Shown here: positions 1 through 6,352 of the stretch, piece by piece
Position numbering within the stretch: the first letter of the stretch is position 1
How the letters are laid out: the number at the start of each line of letters is the position of its first letter
DNA from: Planctomycetota bacterium
GTDB lineage: Bacteria; Planctomycetota; Planctomycetia; Planctomycetales; Planctomycetaceae
Length of the DNA: 10,096 bases
Direction: 5' to 3'
NCBI GenBank assembly: GCA_029977045.1
Contig: JAPOLP010000142.1
Location: 1-10,096 of the forward strand
The notes under the pieces: model-generated
What the model was told of the DNA's origin: nothing
Database searches by the model: none
Seen by the model: only the letters and a program-made list of their open reading frames with translations
Position numbers and translations under genes: made by a program

Positions 1-2
1 AT

Positions 3-44
3 CTGACGGGCTCGGTGCGTAGCAGCACCGCAAGCTTCCGGTGA
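3..44 (+). CDS. Possible 3' end of an upstream gene (partial)
   Basis: One frame is open from the left edge to a TGA at 42-44 and would encode a tail reading LTGSVRSSTASFR. It ends 11 bases before the ATG of the next gene and overlaps that gene's ribosome-binding region, as expected inside an operon. In proteobacteria, LpoB genes often follow a gene for a small YcfL/DUF1425 lipoprotein, and a tail of this kind would be compatible, but thirteen codons cannot identify a family. The other two forward frames stop at 4-6 and 20-22. This is a position-based guess, and the bases could equally be non-coding. Confidence 0.22.
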   Translation: MTGSVRSSTASFR

Positions 45-55
45 AAGGATTCACC

Positions 56-721
56 ATGCAGCGCAGACGTTTTCTCGGGCTGATTGGCGGCGGTCTGGCC
101 GTTGTGCCGTTGACTCTGGCCGGGTGCCGCGGGCACCAGCATGCTCACATTCTCGACGACAACGACGACGACATGGTCGGCAGTCACCAGGCCGGAGCGG
201 CTACGTTCAGTCCGCTGGTCGCCGAAGCTACCGACAAACTGCTCGGCCAGGAAATGGCCGGAATCCAGCAGGTCAGCCTCAACGAAGGCGCCGTCCAGCC
301 AAAACGCATCTGCTTCTTCGGGATCGAAAACGAAAGCTCCGAGGAACTCGGCGACTTCCGCGAGCAGCTCTTCGAGATCATCAACCAGCGTATCTCTGAA
401 GCGATGGCGTTCGACATGATCGCCCGCGAGTACGCCACCGCCGGGCTCCGCGAAGCCGGCCTGCGACCGGATCAGCTCTACCTGCCGAACAACCAGCGTC
501 TGTTTGCTTCCGTCATGGAGAAGCAGGGGCAGGTCTTCGACTACATCCTGTTCGCCAAGCTGACTTCCGGCACGACAGTCAGCAACAAGGACGACAAGCA
601 GCGCGACTACCTGTTGACGCTGAAGCTGATCAACATCAGCAACGGTCGTATGGTCAGCCAGCAGGCGAAGATCCGCAAAGGCTATCACAAGTCCGTCATC
701 GGTCGGGCGATGAATTACTGA
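56..721 (+). CDS. LpoB-family lipoprotein (PBP-activator-like) with Tat-type signal
   Basis: This 221-residue exported lipoprotein resembles the LpoB family, whose E. coli member is an outer-membrane lipoprotein that activates the peptidoglycan synthase PBP1B. The start is the ATG at 56 because AAAGGA (44-49) lies six bases upstream; an in-frame GTG at 41 has no such site. Residues 2-8 (QRRRFLG) fit a twin-arginine motif. A hydrophobic stretch and lipobox LAGC follow, with Cys24 as the lipidated residue. Residues 26-40 are rich in His and Asp and look like a tether. The folded domain spans about 53-215: a first strand near 83-90 (PKRICFFGI), a long helix, and the typical C-terminal segment YLLTLKLINISNGRMV followed by KIRK, matching the LpoB pattern of a strand, 'D/N-x-x-xG-x-(I/M)-V' and 'E/K-x-R-K'. 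The next gene overlaps its stop codon by one base. The family assignment is by remembered motifs. The PBP partner is unknown, and the role need not be the E. coli one. Confidence 0.8.
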   Translation: MQRRRFLGLIGGGLAVVPLTLAGCRGHQHAHILDDNDDDMVGSHQAGAATFSPLVAEATDKLLGQEMAGIQQVSLNEGAVQPKRICFFGIENESSEELGDFREQLFEIINQRISEAMAFDMIAREYATAGLREAGLRPDQLYLPNNQRLFASVMEKQGQVFDYILFAKLTSGTTVSNKDDKQRDYLLTLKLINISNGRMVSQQAKIRKGYHKSVIGRAMNY

Positions 722-2082
722 TGCGCATCCTCGGGCGAAGCATCTTTCCGCTGACGATTGTCGTGGCCTGCCTGCTTGCGATCACCGGTTCGGGCTGCGC
801 GACGCACGCGAACCGCCTGGTCTCGGTGCGGGATGCCTACTACCACGGCAAGCTCGACACCGCGCGCAGCCGGCTCGACAAGGAGATCAAGCGCCGGAAG
901 TCCGATGCCGACGTCCTGCGGCTCGAACGGGCCATCGTCGATCTCGTCGATGGCCGACCGGACAAGGCGGAGAAGTCGCTGCGAGTTGTGCGCGACCAGT
1001 TCGACTTCCTCGAACAGAAAGACATTGGCGAGTCGATTCTGTCGACGGTCACCGACGACAACCGGATCGCATACGCGGGTGAGGATTACGAGAAGATTCT
1101 CATCCGCTGCTTTCTGTCGCTGTCGAACCTGATGCACCACGGTGGCGATGCGTCCGCGTACGCTCTGCAGGTTGGCGAGAAGCAGCGGCAGATCATTGAC
1201 CGCGGAGCCGACAAGGACGGCAGCAATCCGAAACTCGCCTATAAGCGAGTGGCTCTGGGCGCGTACATCCACGCGGCGATTCAGGAAGCCACGCACGTCA
1301 ACTACGACGAAGCCGCGCGGTCGATTCAACTGGTTGCCAACTGGGAACCGGAATTCGATCCGGCCGAAGACGACCTGAAACGCGTCACTGAGGGTCAGCA
1401 TTCGGCGAAGGGCGACGGCGTTGTTTACGTGTTCGGGCTCGTCGGTCGCGGCCCCTACAAGGAGGAGCGGATCGAAGAGCCAACGTCCGCCGCACTGCTC
1501 ATCGCTGACCGCATCCTGACTGCGACGTCAAAGCACAGCCTGCCACCGACGATTGCTCCGATCAAAGTTCCGGTCGTCGTCCGCAGCCACAATCGGATTC
1601 GCAGCCTCGGCGTTGGCATCGACGGTGCGGCGAAAGGGGAAACGGAAACGATCACAGACATCGGGCAACTCGCCGTTGACCAGTACCAGGCGGTTTTTCC
1701 CCGCGTGATGGCCCGAGCCGTCGTGCGCCGAGTGATCAAGAAGGGCGCCGTCTACGCGACGAAAGAGTTCGCGAACATCAACCACCCGGCTGCCGAACTG
1801 GCGATGGACCTCGCGGGCGTCGCATGGGAAGCGACCGAATCCGCCGACACCCGGTGCTGGGGCCTGCTGCCTGATCAGATTCAGGTCCTGCGGCTTGAAC
1901 TACCCGCTGGCGAGCACCAGCTTTCACTGACACCGCACGACGCACGCGGCTCATTCGGCAGCACCGCTCAGCGCACGATCCTCGTTGAAGACGGTCGTAA
2001 CACCTACGTCATGGCCTGCTTCCCCGACGACGAACTCGTTGGCCAGGTCCTCGTCAGCAGCAGCGAGATTCGGCTCGATTGA
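721..2082 (+). CDS. COG3014-type lipoprotein, partner gene of LpoB homolog
   Basis: This is a 453-residue predicted lipoprotein of no known biochemical function. Its ATG shares a base with the preceding stop (TGATG), so translation of the two genes is probably coupled. The N-terminus is a signal peptide ending GSGC (Cys26); Gly at -3 is a loose lipobox. Residues 31-225 look all-helical and repeat-like, with helix pairs around 33-57 and 64-95 resembling TPR-type repeats. The second half contains a short motif GLVGRGPYKEE (239-249), a strand-rich region around 275-312, a segment RVMARAVVRRVIKKG (328-342), and near the end ADTRCWGLLPDQIQ then LRLELPAGEHQL (375-401). This pattern matches what I recall of the COG3014 lipoproteins, which in Gammaproteobacteria sit beside LpoB and YcfL genes. 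Gene order supports the assignment. The likely location is the periplasmic face of an envelope membrane, perhaps as a scaffold with the LpoB homolog; that role is inference. Confidence 0.75.
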   Translation: MRILGRSIFPLTIVVACLLAITGSGCATHANRLVSVRDAYYHGKLDTARSRLDKEIKRRKSDADVLRLERAIVDLVDGRPDKAEKSLRVVRDQFDFLEQKDIGESILSTVTDDNRIAYAGEDYEKILIRCFLSLSNLMHHGGDASAYALQVGEKQRQIIDRGADKDGSNPKLAYKRVALGAYIHAAIQEATHVNYDEAARSIQLVANWEPEFDPAEDDLKRVTEGQHSAKGDGVVYVFGLVGRGPYKEERIEEPTSAALLIADRILTATSKHSLPPTIAPIKVPVVVRSHNRIRSLGVGIDGAAKGETETITDIGQLAVDQYQAVFPRVMARAVVRRVIKKGAVYATKEFANINHPAAELAMDLAGVAWEATESADTRCWGLLPDQIQVLRLELPAGEHQLSLTPHDARGSFGSTAQRTILVEDGRNTYVMACFPDDELVGQVLVSSSEIRLD

Positions 2083-2350
2083 CGCCTGTTTCTGTGGATG
2101 AGTCCCGGGCTGACTGGCCCGCCTGCAAGGCCAGACGCTTCCCCGATCCGGGTTCCACGGCGAAGCGCGAGTATGCTTCTCATTGGGATGCAACGCTCAA
2201 AGCGATTAGAAGTCGGACAGAACTGCGTCCTGTGTGTGCCGCAGACGCCCACGAAACGGGAAGCCGTGCGACTCATCGTGTTGCTCGCTTTTCAGGGCGC
2301 ACGCGATCAATTATTCCGCCGCCGACTCACCTCAAACAAAGGGACTATTC
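2083..2350. other. Intergenic gap with two overlapping inverted repeats
   Basis: This gap separates the COG3014 gene from the rhodanese lipoprotein. About 23-31 bases after the stop lie two mutually exclusive hairpins: CGGGC/GCCCG (2106-2121, six-base loop) and CTGGCC/GGCCAG (2114-2134, nine-base loop). Neither is followed by a T tract, so they are not classical intrinsic terminators, though they may help end or stabilise the upstream transcript. I see no convincing -35/-10 pair for the rhodanese gene. Open frames crossing the gap have no ribosome-binding site and run out of frame into the next gene, so I call no gene here. Confidence 0.4.
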
Positions 2351-2806
2351 ATGCGCACGACTTTCACTCTTCTCGTCCTTACCTGCCTGATCACTGGATG
2401 CTCGGATCAGCAGCCCACGACGGAGGCTGTCTCCGTAGAGACCGAAACGCCTCAGGCAACGTCTGATGCCGCGAGCGAATCTGTTGAGGAGCCAGCAGAA
2501 GCGTCTACGACGGAAGAACCCGCTGAGGCCAGTGAGGAATCGAAGCTGCTGGTGATCGATGTGCGGACTCAGGCGGAATGGGACGAAGGCCATCTCGACA
2601 TCGCCACTCATATTCCGCTTGACCAGATTACCGATCGGATTGGCGAAGTGGCTCCCGACAAAGATCAGAAGATCTATCTGCACTGCCGCAGCGGCGGGCG
2701 GTCCGGACAGGCAAAAACTCAGCTTGAAGGGCTCGGCTACACCAACGTCGAGAATGCTGGTGGTCTTGAGGACGCTCGGGCAAAGTTCGAGAGTGGCAAC
2801 AACTGA
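2351..2806 (+). CDS. Rhodanese-domain lipoprotein
   Basis: This 151-residue exported lipoprotein carries a single rhodanese domain, the fold that moves sulfane sulfur (or another thiol-linked group) on an active-site cysteine. The start is the ATG at 2351, with AAGGGA (2339-2344) six bases upstream. The 39 in-frame codons further 5' lack a signal peptide or ribosome-binding site. The signal ends in lipobox LITGC with Cys17. Residues 24-64 are a Glu/Ala/Ser/Thr-rich acidic tether containing the heptapeptide EEPAEAS twice (46-52 and 55-61). The catalytic domain spans about 65-148. It shows VIDVRTQAEWDEGH (68-81), and the active-site loop is HCRSGGRS with nucleophile Cys112, the canonical CRSGxR of single-domain rhodaneses such as periplasmic PspE. 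A conserved NAGGL (135-139) follows. The fold and active site are secure; the physiological substrate cannot be told from the sequence. The gene converges on the ACT-domain gene, 45 bases away. Confidence 0.92.
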   Translation: MRTTFTLLVLTCLITGCSDQQPTTEAVSVETETPQATSDAASESVEEPAEASTTEEPAEASEESKLLVIDVRTQAEWDEGHLDIATHIPLDQITDRIGEVAPDKDQKIYLHCRSGGRSGQAKTQLEGLGYTNVENAGGLEDARAKFESGNN

Positions 2807-2851
2807 TCGCCGGCGCGATGTCTCCCGACGCTGTATCCGAGGGCTCGCTTA

Positions 2852-3361
2852 TCAGGCGAAGAATTCGTCGTCGTCGCGCAGGTCGTTTTCGCTGATCAGC
2901 GTGAAGTCGCGGGAGCGGAGGATGGCGGCCGCAGCGTCGAAATCGTCGACGTGGATGGCAATTGCACCGTGCCCGTGGCGGCGGTACAGCAGCGGATACA
3001 TGTAGTTGACGTTGAGTTCCGCCTGCAGAAGGGCCGAGAAGACGGCAACGAACGGCTTTGAGTTTTCAGGCAACTGGACGCCGAGCACGTCGTTCTCGAA
3101 GAACGTGAAGCCGGAGAACTCGAACAGTTCGCGAGCCCGCTCGACCTGGTCGAGCATCACGCGGGCGATTGCGACGTCGATCGTGTCAACGATGCTCAGC
3201 GCGATGACCCGCAGGTCGTGCCGTTCCAGGTGCCGCATCAGTTCGTTGAGGGCACCAACTCGGTTTTCGAGAATCACGCAGAACTGACGCAGAGTCGGCC
3301 AGTCGCGGCCGCGCATCGTGGCGGCGTCAACAAAATCCGCGTTGCCAAAATCCATCGACAT
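2852..3361 (-). CDS. Tandem ACT-domain protein (acetolactate synthase regulatory-subunit-like)
   Basis: This 169-residue soluble protein is built of two ACT domains and has no attached enzyme. ACT domains usually bind amino acids and control enzymes of amino-acid metabolism. Domain 1 covers about 24-95 and has the ligand-loop signature ENRVGALNEL (32-41). Domain 2 covers about 100-160, with the corresponding loop degenerate (LLQAELNVNYMYPLL). The C-terminus is acidic (DLRDDDEFFA). Start choice: the ATG at 3361 follows GAGG by seven bases; a second ATG two codons later is spaced less well. The gene lies 51 bases downstream of the serine hydrolase on the same strand, so the two may be cotranscribed. 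Similar proteins are often labelled acetolactate synthase because the ACT fold resembles IlvH. No acetolactate synthase catalytic gene is nearby, so that label would mislead. I infer an amino-acid-sensing role with unknown target. Confidence 0.82.
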   Translation of the reverse strand: MSMDFGNADFVDAATMRGRDWPTLRQFCVILENRVGALNELMRHLERHDLRVIALSIVDTIDVAIARVMLDQVERARELFEFSGFTFFENDVLGVQLPENSKPFVAVFSALLQAELNVNYMYPLLYRRHGHGAIAIHVDDFDAAAAILRSRDFTLISENDLRDDDEFFA

Positions 3362-3412
3362 TCTGAAACCTCGTCCTGGTTGAGGTCTTTTGTGCTGTCC
3401 GTGCCCGACCGG

Positions 3413-4519
3413 TCAGGTCAGTGCCGCGGCGACCGCATTGGAGACTCGCGCCAGCCAGGCTCCGTGAGGTTCCTGGGGGCGGGTCGTCAGCAGCACCAGA
3501 AAGGCGTCCCGATCCGGGTCGATCCAGAGGACTGTACCAGTCGCTCCCCAATGACCGTAAGTCCGGGTTCCGAGGAAATCGCCGAAGTTGGCGCTGTGAG
3601 CTGGCCAGTTCAGTCGCCAGCCCAGTCCCCACGGCTTTGTGCGGCGGTCAACCTCTGGAATGTCGGGCATCTCTGCGAGTTGATTCCTCGTTGCCGCCGC
3701 GATCGTCGCCGGTGAGAGCACGGCAGCGTCACCATGCCCGAGCATCATGCCGCAGTAGCGGGCCAGATCGGCGGGCGTCGTCAGCAGCCCGCCCCACGGG
3801 GCCCCGAGCATCCGCCAGTAGCGACTGTTCCAGTTCCAGTCCTGCCCGGCCTGCTCGTCCGGCACACGGATTTCGACAACGCGATCAACGAACGCCTCGC
3901 CGATCGAGTCAGCTTCAAAACAGTGCCCCGGTAGTCCGAGCCAGGAATCTGCCATGCCCATCGGTTCGAAGAGTTCACGTCGGATGAACTCAGCACAGGG
4001 CATCCCGGTGATGCGAGCGATGATCTCGCCGAGCAGCGCGAAGCCCATGCTCTGGTAGCGGACGTCGCGACCAGGACCGAAGGCCAGTTCGACTCCGCAG
4101 GTGCCTTCGACAAAGGCCGTCAGCGGAGCGTGCTGCCGTCTCAGTTCAACATTGTCCGGCAGCATGTCCGGCAACCCGGACGAGTGTGTCAACAGGTGCC
4201 GGATGCGGACTCCGTTCTTGCCGTTATGACCGAACTCGGGGATGTAATCGATGACTTTGTCTGAGAGCGTCAGCAGTCCGCGTTCGGCAAGCAGCAGTGC
4301 GGCACTGGCGACAATCGGCTTCGTGATCGACGCGACGAGGAACACTGCGTCGTCACGGATCGGCACGCCGGATTCCGTCTGCGAGCCGAACAGTTGAGTC
4401 TCTGTGACCTCGCCACCGCAACCAGCGATCATCCCGGCAGCTGGCAGCGTGCCATCGGCGACGTACTGCCGCAGCAGATCACACGCGAACGTCCATCGAG
4501 TTGAGTTGAGTCGTGTCAT
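3413..4519 (-). CDS. Serine hydrolase, beta-lactamase/esterase (class C-like) family, no signal peptide
   Basis: This 368-residue enzyme has the penicillin-binding-protein-like fold used by class C beta-lactamases, EstB-type esterases and D-aminopeptidases. The SxxK nucleophile motif is SITK (Ser64, Lys67). The RHLLTHSSGLPDML stretch (107-120) is diagnostic of the family. The second motif is Y155-Q-S (in RYQSMGF) in place of the usual Y-S/A-N. PWGGLLTTPADLARY (241-255) is another conserved block. The third motif is H323-W-G (in YGHWGATGT), replacing K-T-G, as is common in the esterase/peptidase branch. The N-terminus (MTRLNSTRW) has no hydrophobic signal, so the protein is probably cytoplasmic. 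That argues against antibiotic-resistance beta-lactamase activity, which is normally periplasmic. No clear Shine-Dalgarno sequence precedes the ATG at 4519, so the start is moderately certain. The substrate is unknown. It lies upstream of the ACT-domain gene and downstream of the barrel-gene cluster. Confidence 0.88.
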   Translation of the reverse strand: MTRLNSTRWTFACDLLRQYVADGTLPAAGMIAGCGGEVTETQLFGSQTESGVPIRDDAVFLVASITKPIVASAALLLAERGLLTLSDKVIDYIPEFGHNGKNGVRIRHLLTHSSGLPDMLPDNVELRRQHAPLTAFVEGTCGVELAFGPGRDVRYQSMGFALLGEIIARITGMPCAEFIRRELFEPMGMADSWLGLPGHCFEADSIGEAFVDRVVEIRVPDEQAGQDWNWNSRYWRMLGAPWGGLLTTPADLARYCGMMLGHGDAAVLSPATIAAATRNQLAEMPDIPEVDRRTKPWGLGWRLNWPAHSANFGDFLGTRTYGHWGATGTVLWIDPDRDAFLVLLTTRPQEPHGAWLARVSNAVAAALT

Positions 4520-4546
4520 TTCAGCGTGTCGTTTTCGTAACGGGAG

Positions 4547-4589
4547 ACTGACGCGGCGGAAGAAATGCGTATTAACGCACGTCGTCAGT
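4547..4589 (-). terminator. Compound inverted repeat, possible weak terminator of the barrel-gene cluster
   Basis: On the minus strand, about 50 bases after the stop of barrel gene A, an outer perfect repeat ACTGACG/CGTCAGT (4547-4553 and 4583-4589) encloses an inner hairpin TGCGT-TAAT-ACGCA (4566-4579). The inner hairpin is followed by TTTCTTCC (4558-4565), a short U-rich run as in an intrinsic terminator. The inner stem is only five base pairs, so termination would be weak. The element also lies 28-70 bases ahead of the serine hydrolase start and could instead be an operator or leader structure for that gene. Confidence 0.35.
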
Positions 4590-4639
4590 TAACCGTCTCG
4601 TGGTCTTGCGACAGAATTCAAGTCTGTGCGAAAGGCAGG

Positions 4640-5377
4640 TCAGAATGAAATTCCCCCGCCAACCTCGAGGGTGCAGTGTTGTCCTTCCAGCGGGACAAAC
4701 ACGCCCAGGCGAAGGTAGGTGCTGTCATTCAGCCATGTAATGAGTTCAGCGGATGCCCTGGAGTACTTGAATTTAACTTCTGTCGCGACATCGAGCGCGG
4801 CTCGCGCTGCCAGAAAAGATGAGACGTCAACTTCAATTCCCGGCCTGACTCGCATGGATGTGTAGTCAAAACTGAAAGAATCGGTCGTCCCCATAGACGA
4901 GAATTTGTGTTCATACCACGAGCGCCAGACGCCAAGCTGTATGAACGGGCGGACGGAATCGTTGAAGGCAGAGTAGACCGTCAGACCGCCTTCAATCTGG
5001 TACGAGTTCACGTCAAATGAATAACTGCTGTTACTGTCGGACAATACTCCGAATGAGCCGTTGACATACACGTCGGTGCCCAGGCCCGGCACGAACTGAT
5101 CAGTCCATGGGAGCGGCGAGTTGAACATCGCGTCAAAACGGTGAAAGGCGTCCGTGAAGCCACTCGTTCCCCTTCCTCGCCCATGACCGTACAAGGCCTG
5201 CAGGTAGCGCTTCCCCAGTAACCCGTTATGAAACGACTGGCTTTGGTCTGTCGCCAGTGAATCGGATAGCGATCCCGAGAGAGAATCCAGCGTCGGAAAC
5301 AACTGAGCGGAAGCGGGAACGATCGGACCAGCCAGGGCGAGCGTGGCAGCAAGAGCGACGATTCGTTGAATGCTCAT
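4640..5377 (-). CDS. Outer-membrane beta-barrel protein, paralog A of a tandem trio
   Basis: This 245-residue exported protein is predicted to form a small outer-membrane beta-barrel. It has a signal peptide with an ASA|Q cleavage site (residues 22-25), then a low-complexity Ser/Asp-rich segment. The trio's shared GLLGK-x-YLQ motif follows (52-60), then FDAMFNSPLPW (81-91), a GLGTDVYVN strand (98-106), VRPFIQLGV (142-150) and a C-terminal strand ending GGGISF. A terminal Phe after alternating hydrophobics is the usual signal for BAM-mediated insertion. GGAG (5385-5388) lies seven bases before the ATG. It is the most diverged of the three paralogs: it has GRGRG (66-70) where B and C have a D/E-P segment before 'FDDT-x-QG', contains a late Cys, and by eye has lower GC than its neighbours. 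It is the last gene of the trio in transcription order, 130 bases after gene B. Barrel topology and location are inferred; I know no function for the family. Confidence 0.78.
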   Translation of the reverse strand: MSIQRIVALAATLALAGPIVPASAQLFPTLDSLSGSLSDSLATDQSQSFHNGLLGKRYLQALYGHGRGRGTSGFTDAFHRFDAMFNSPLPWTDQFVPGLGTDVYVNGSFGVLSDSNSSYSFDVNSYQIEGGLTVYSAFNDSVRPFIQLGVWRSWYEHKFSSMGTTDSFSFDYTSMRVRPGIEVDVSSFLAARAALDVATEVKFKYSRASAELITWLNDSTYLRLGVFVPLEGQHCTLEVGGGISF

Positions 5378-5402
5378 GCCCTCGCTCCGAGTTTTCAGCC
5401 TG

Positions 5403-5499
5403 CCACGCTGCCGTGGTCATTTCGCGACGAGAGCCCTCAGCGACTGAAGCTGTCGCGGCGTCGCGCCGCCTCGTTCTTCGTCATACCACTCGAAGTGGT
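5403..5499. repeat. Cluster of four short perfect inverted repeats between barrel genes B and A
   Basis: The 130-base gap holds CCACG/CGTGG (5403-5416, four-base loop), GCGAC/GTCGC (5440-5456, seven-base loop), GCGGCG/CGCCGC (5455-5469, three-base loop) and ACCACT/AGTGGT (5485-5499, three-base loop). The last begins eight bases after the stop of gene B. None has a T tract on the minus-strand side, so they are poor intrinsic terminators. They could attenuate read-through, protect the gene B mRNA end, or fold the gene A leader. The repeats are seen directly; function is inference. Confidence 0.45.
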
Positions 5500-5507
5500 T
5501 ATTGATC

Positions 5508-6245
5508 TCAGAACACGAACCCGGCACCGACCTGGCCGCCGATTTCGTTGCCGTCGAGAGTGACGTAGAGGCCGCCTCGCAGAAAGAACCGAGGATCGGG
5601 CCAGAGAATCAGATCGGCGGTAAACGGCGAGCTCTCGAACTGGTCGGTATCGATTTCGAGCATCAGCCGCGTGGATGCCATCTGATTGATGTCGGCTTCG
5701 ACGCCCACGTTCAGCAACAGGTACGTGTTGTAGTCCTTCACGCGAAGCGACGTGAATCCGTCGGAAATCCGGATCGAGTTGGCTCCGTGCTCGGCACCGA
5801 CCTGCACAAACGGCCGAATTGGCCCGTAGAACTCCGCGTACAGAGTGGCACCAGCTCGATAAACCTGCACGTCTGCGTCAACAGAGAGCCCACTGTTGGT
5901 TCCATCGAGCCCGACCCGGGCATAATTGAAGAAGGCATCGACTCCCATTCCGGGCGTTACCGCATGGAACCAGGGAATCGGCGCGTTGAAGAACACATCG
6001 AACCCCTGGAGCGTGTCGTCGAACTGCGAGACGACGGGATCATCCCCCTCAATGTGGAGATACCGTCCCTGCAGATACATCTTGCCCAGGAGGCCTGAGT
6101 GTCTGCCTGTCGGCGGGTAGGCTCCTGCGCCGACAGCGGGATCGTCGAGTCGGACGACGCCTGGATAATTCTGGGCTGACGCCTCGTTCGCTACGACGGA
6201 GATGAACGCGGCGGACAGAAGCAGCACGATCGGGAGTCGGTGCAT
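5508..6245 (-). CDS. Outer-membrane beta-barrel protein, paralog B of a tandem trio
   Basis: This 245-residue predicted outer-membrane beta-barrel is the middle gene of the trio. The start is the ATG at 6245: GGAGAG lies eight bases upstream and the signal peptide begins there. A TTG ten codons further 5' would add a basic leader without its own site. The signal is cleaved at ASA|Q (22-25), the same position as in A and C. Shared blocks are GLLGKMYLQGRYLHIE (51-66), FDDTLQGFDVFFNAPIPW (75-92), MGVDAFFN (100-107), GPIRPFVQVG (141-150), ADLILWPDPRFFLRGGLY near the C-terminus, and the final GAGFVF with terminal Phe. Alternating polar and hydrophobic residues in runs of eight to ten fit transmembrane beta-strands. 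It is closer to C than to A. The leader contains an inverted repeat that covers part of the ribosome-binding site. Function unknown; pore, envelope structure or adhesion roles are possible. Confidence 0.8.
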   Translation of the reverse strand: MHRLPIVLLLSAAFISVVANEASAQNYPGVVRLDDPAVGAGAYPPTGRHSGLLGKMYLQGRYLHIEGDDPVVSQFDDTLQGFDVFFNAPIPWFHAVTPGMGVDAFFNYARVGLDGTNSGLSVDADVQVYRAGATLYAEFYGPIRPFVQVGAEHGANSIRISDGFTSLRVKDYNTYLLLNVGVEADINQMASTRLMLEIDTDQFESSPFTADLILWPDPRFFLRGGLYVTLDGNEIGGQVGAGFVF

Positions 6246-6253
6246 CGTTGAAA

Positions 6254-6286
6254 CTCTCCGGCTTTTATGCCTCAAGGCTGAGCCGG
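6254..6286 (-). promoter_or_regulatory. Leader hairpin overlapping the ribosome-binding site of barrel gene B
   Basis: On the minus strand, CCGGCT (6286-6281) pairs perfectly with AGCCGG (6263-6258). The last two G residues of that arm are the first two of the GGAGAG Shine-Dalgarno (6259-6254). The 17-base loop contains a nested GCCT/AGGC pair, whose two-base loop is too tight to be trusted. Folding would partly hide the ribosome-binding site and could lower or regulate translation. The repeat is directly seen; regulation is inference, and a six-base-pair stem can occur by chance. Confidence 0.35.
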
Positions 6287-6352
6287 CATTGATGGCAAGT
6301 CGGGGCTGACGTCGAACTTTTGTGCCGGTCTCAGGAACTCACCAGGCCGTGC

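Noticed and set aside
715..1401. Long open frame on the minus strand opposite the COG3014 gene (228 codons)
   Set aside because: It is antisense to a well-supported lipoprotein gene, its product is low-complexity Arg/Val-rich without a domain, and such frames are common in GC-rich DNA.
2234..2350. 39-codon N-terminal extension of the rhodanese lipoprotein
   Set aside because: The ATG at 2351 starts a textbook lipoprotein signal and has a well-spaced AAGGGA site; the extension would bury the signal peptide.
2079..2466. Plus-strand frames crossing the gap before the rhodanese gene
   Set aside because: The products are Arg/Pro/Ser-rich, lack ribosome-binding sites, and run out of frame into the rhodanese gene.
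2807..2876. Short inverted repeat TCGC/GCGA between the convergent rhodanese and ACT genes as a shared terminator
   Set aside because: The stem is only four base pairs, lies partly inside the ACT gene, and no T tract follows on either strand.
3413..4519. Antibiotic-resistance beta-lactamase
   Set aside because: There is no export signal, and the second and third motifs fit the esterase/peptidase branch better.
5502..6098. Open frame on the plus strand opposite barrel gene B (198 codons)
   Set aside because: It mirrors codon positions of gene B, has no ribosome-binding site, and shows no recognisable motif, while gene B has a signal peptide and shared paralog motifs.
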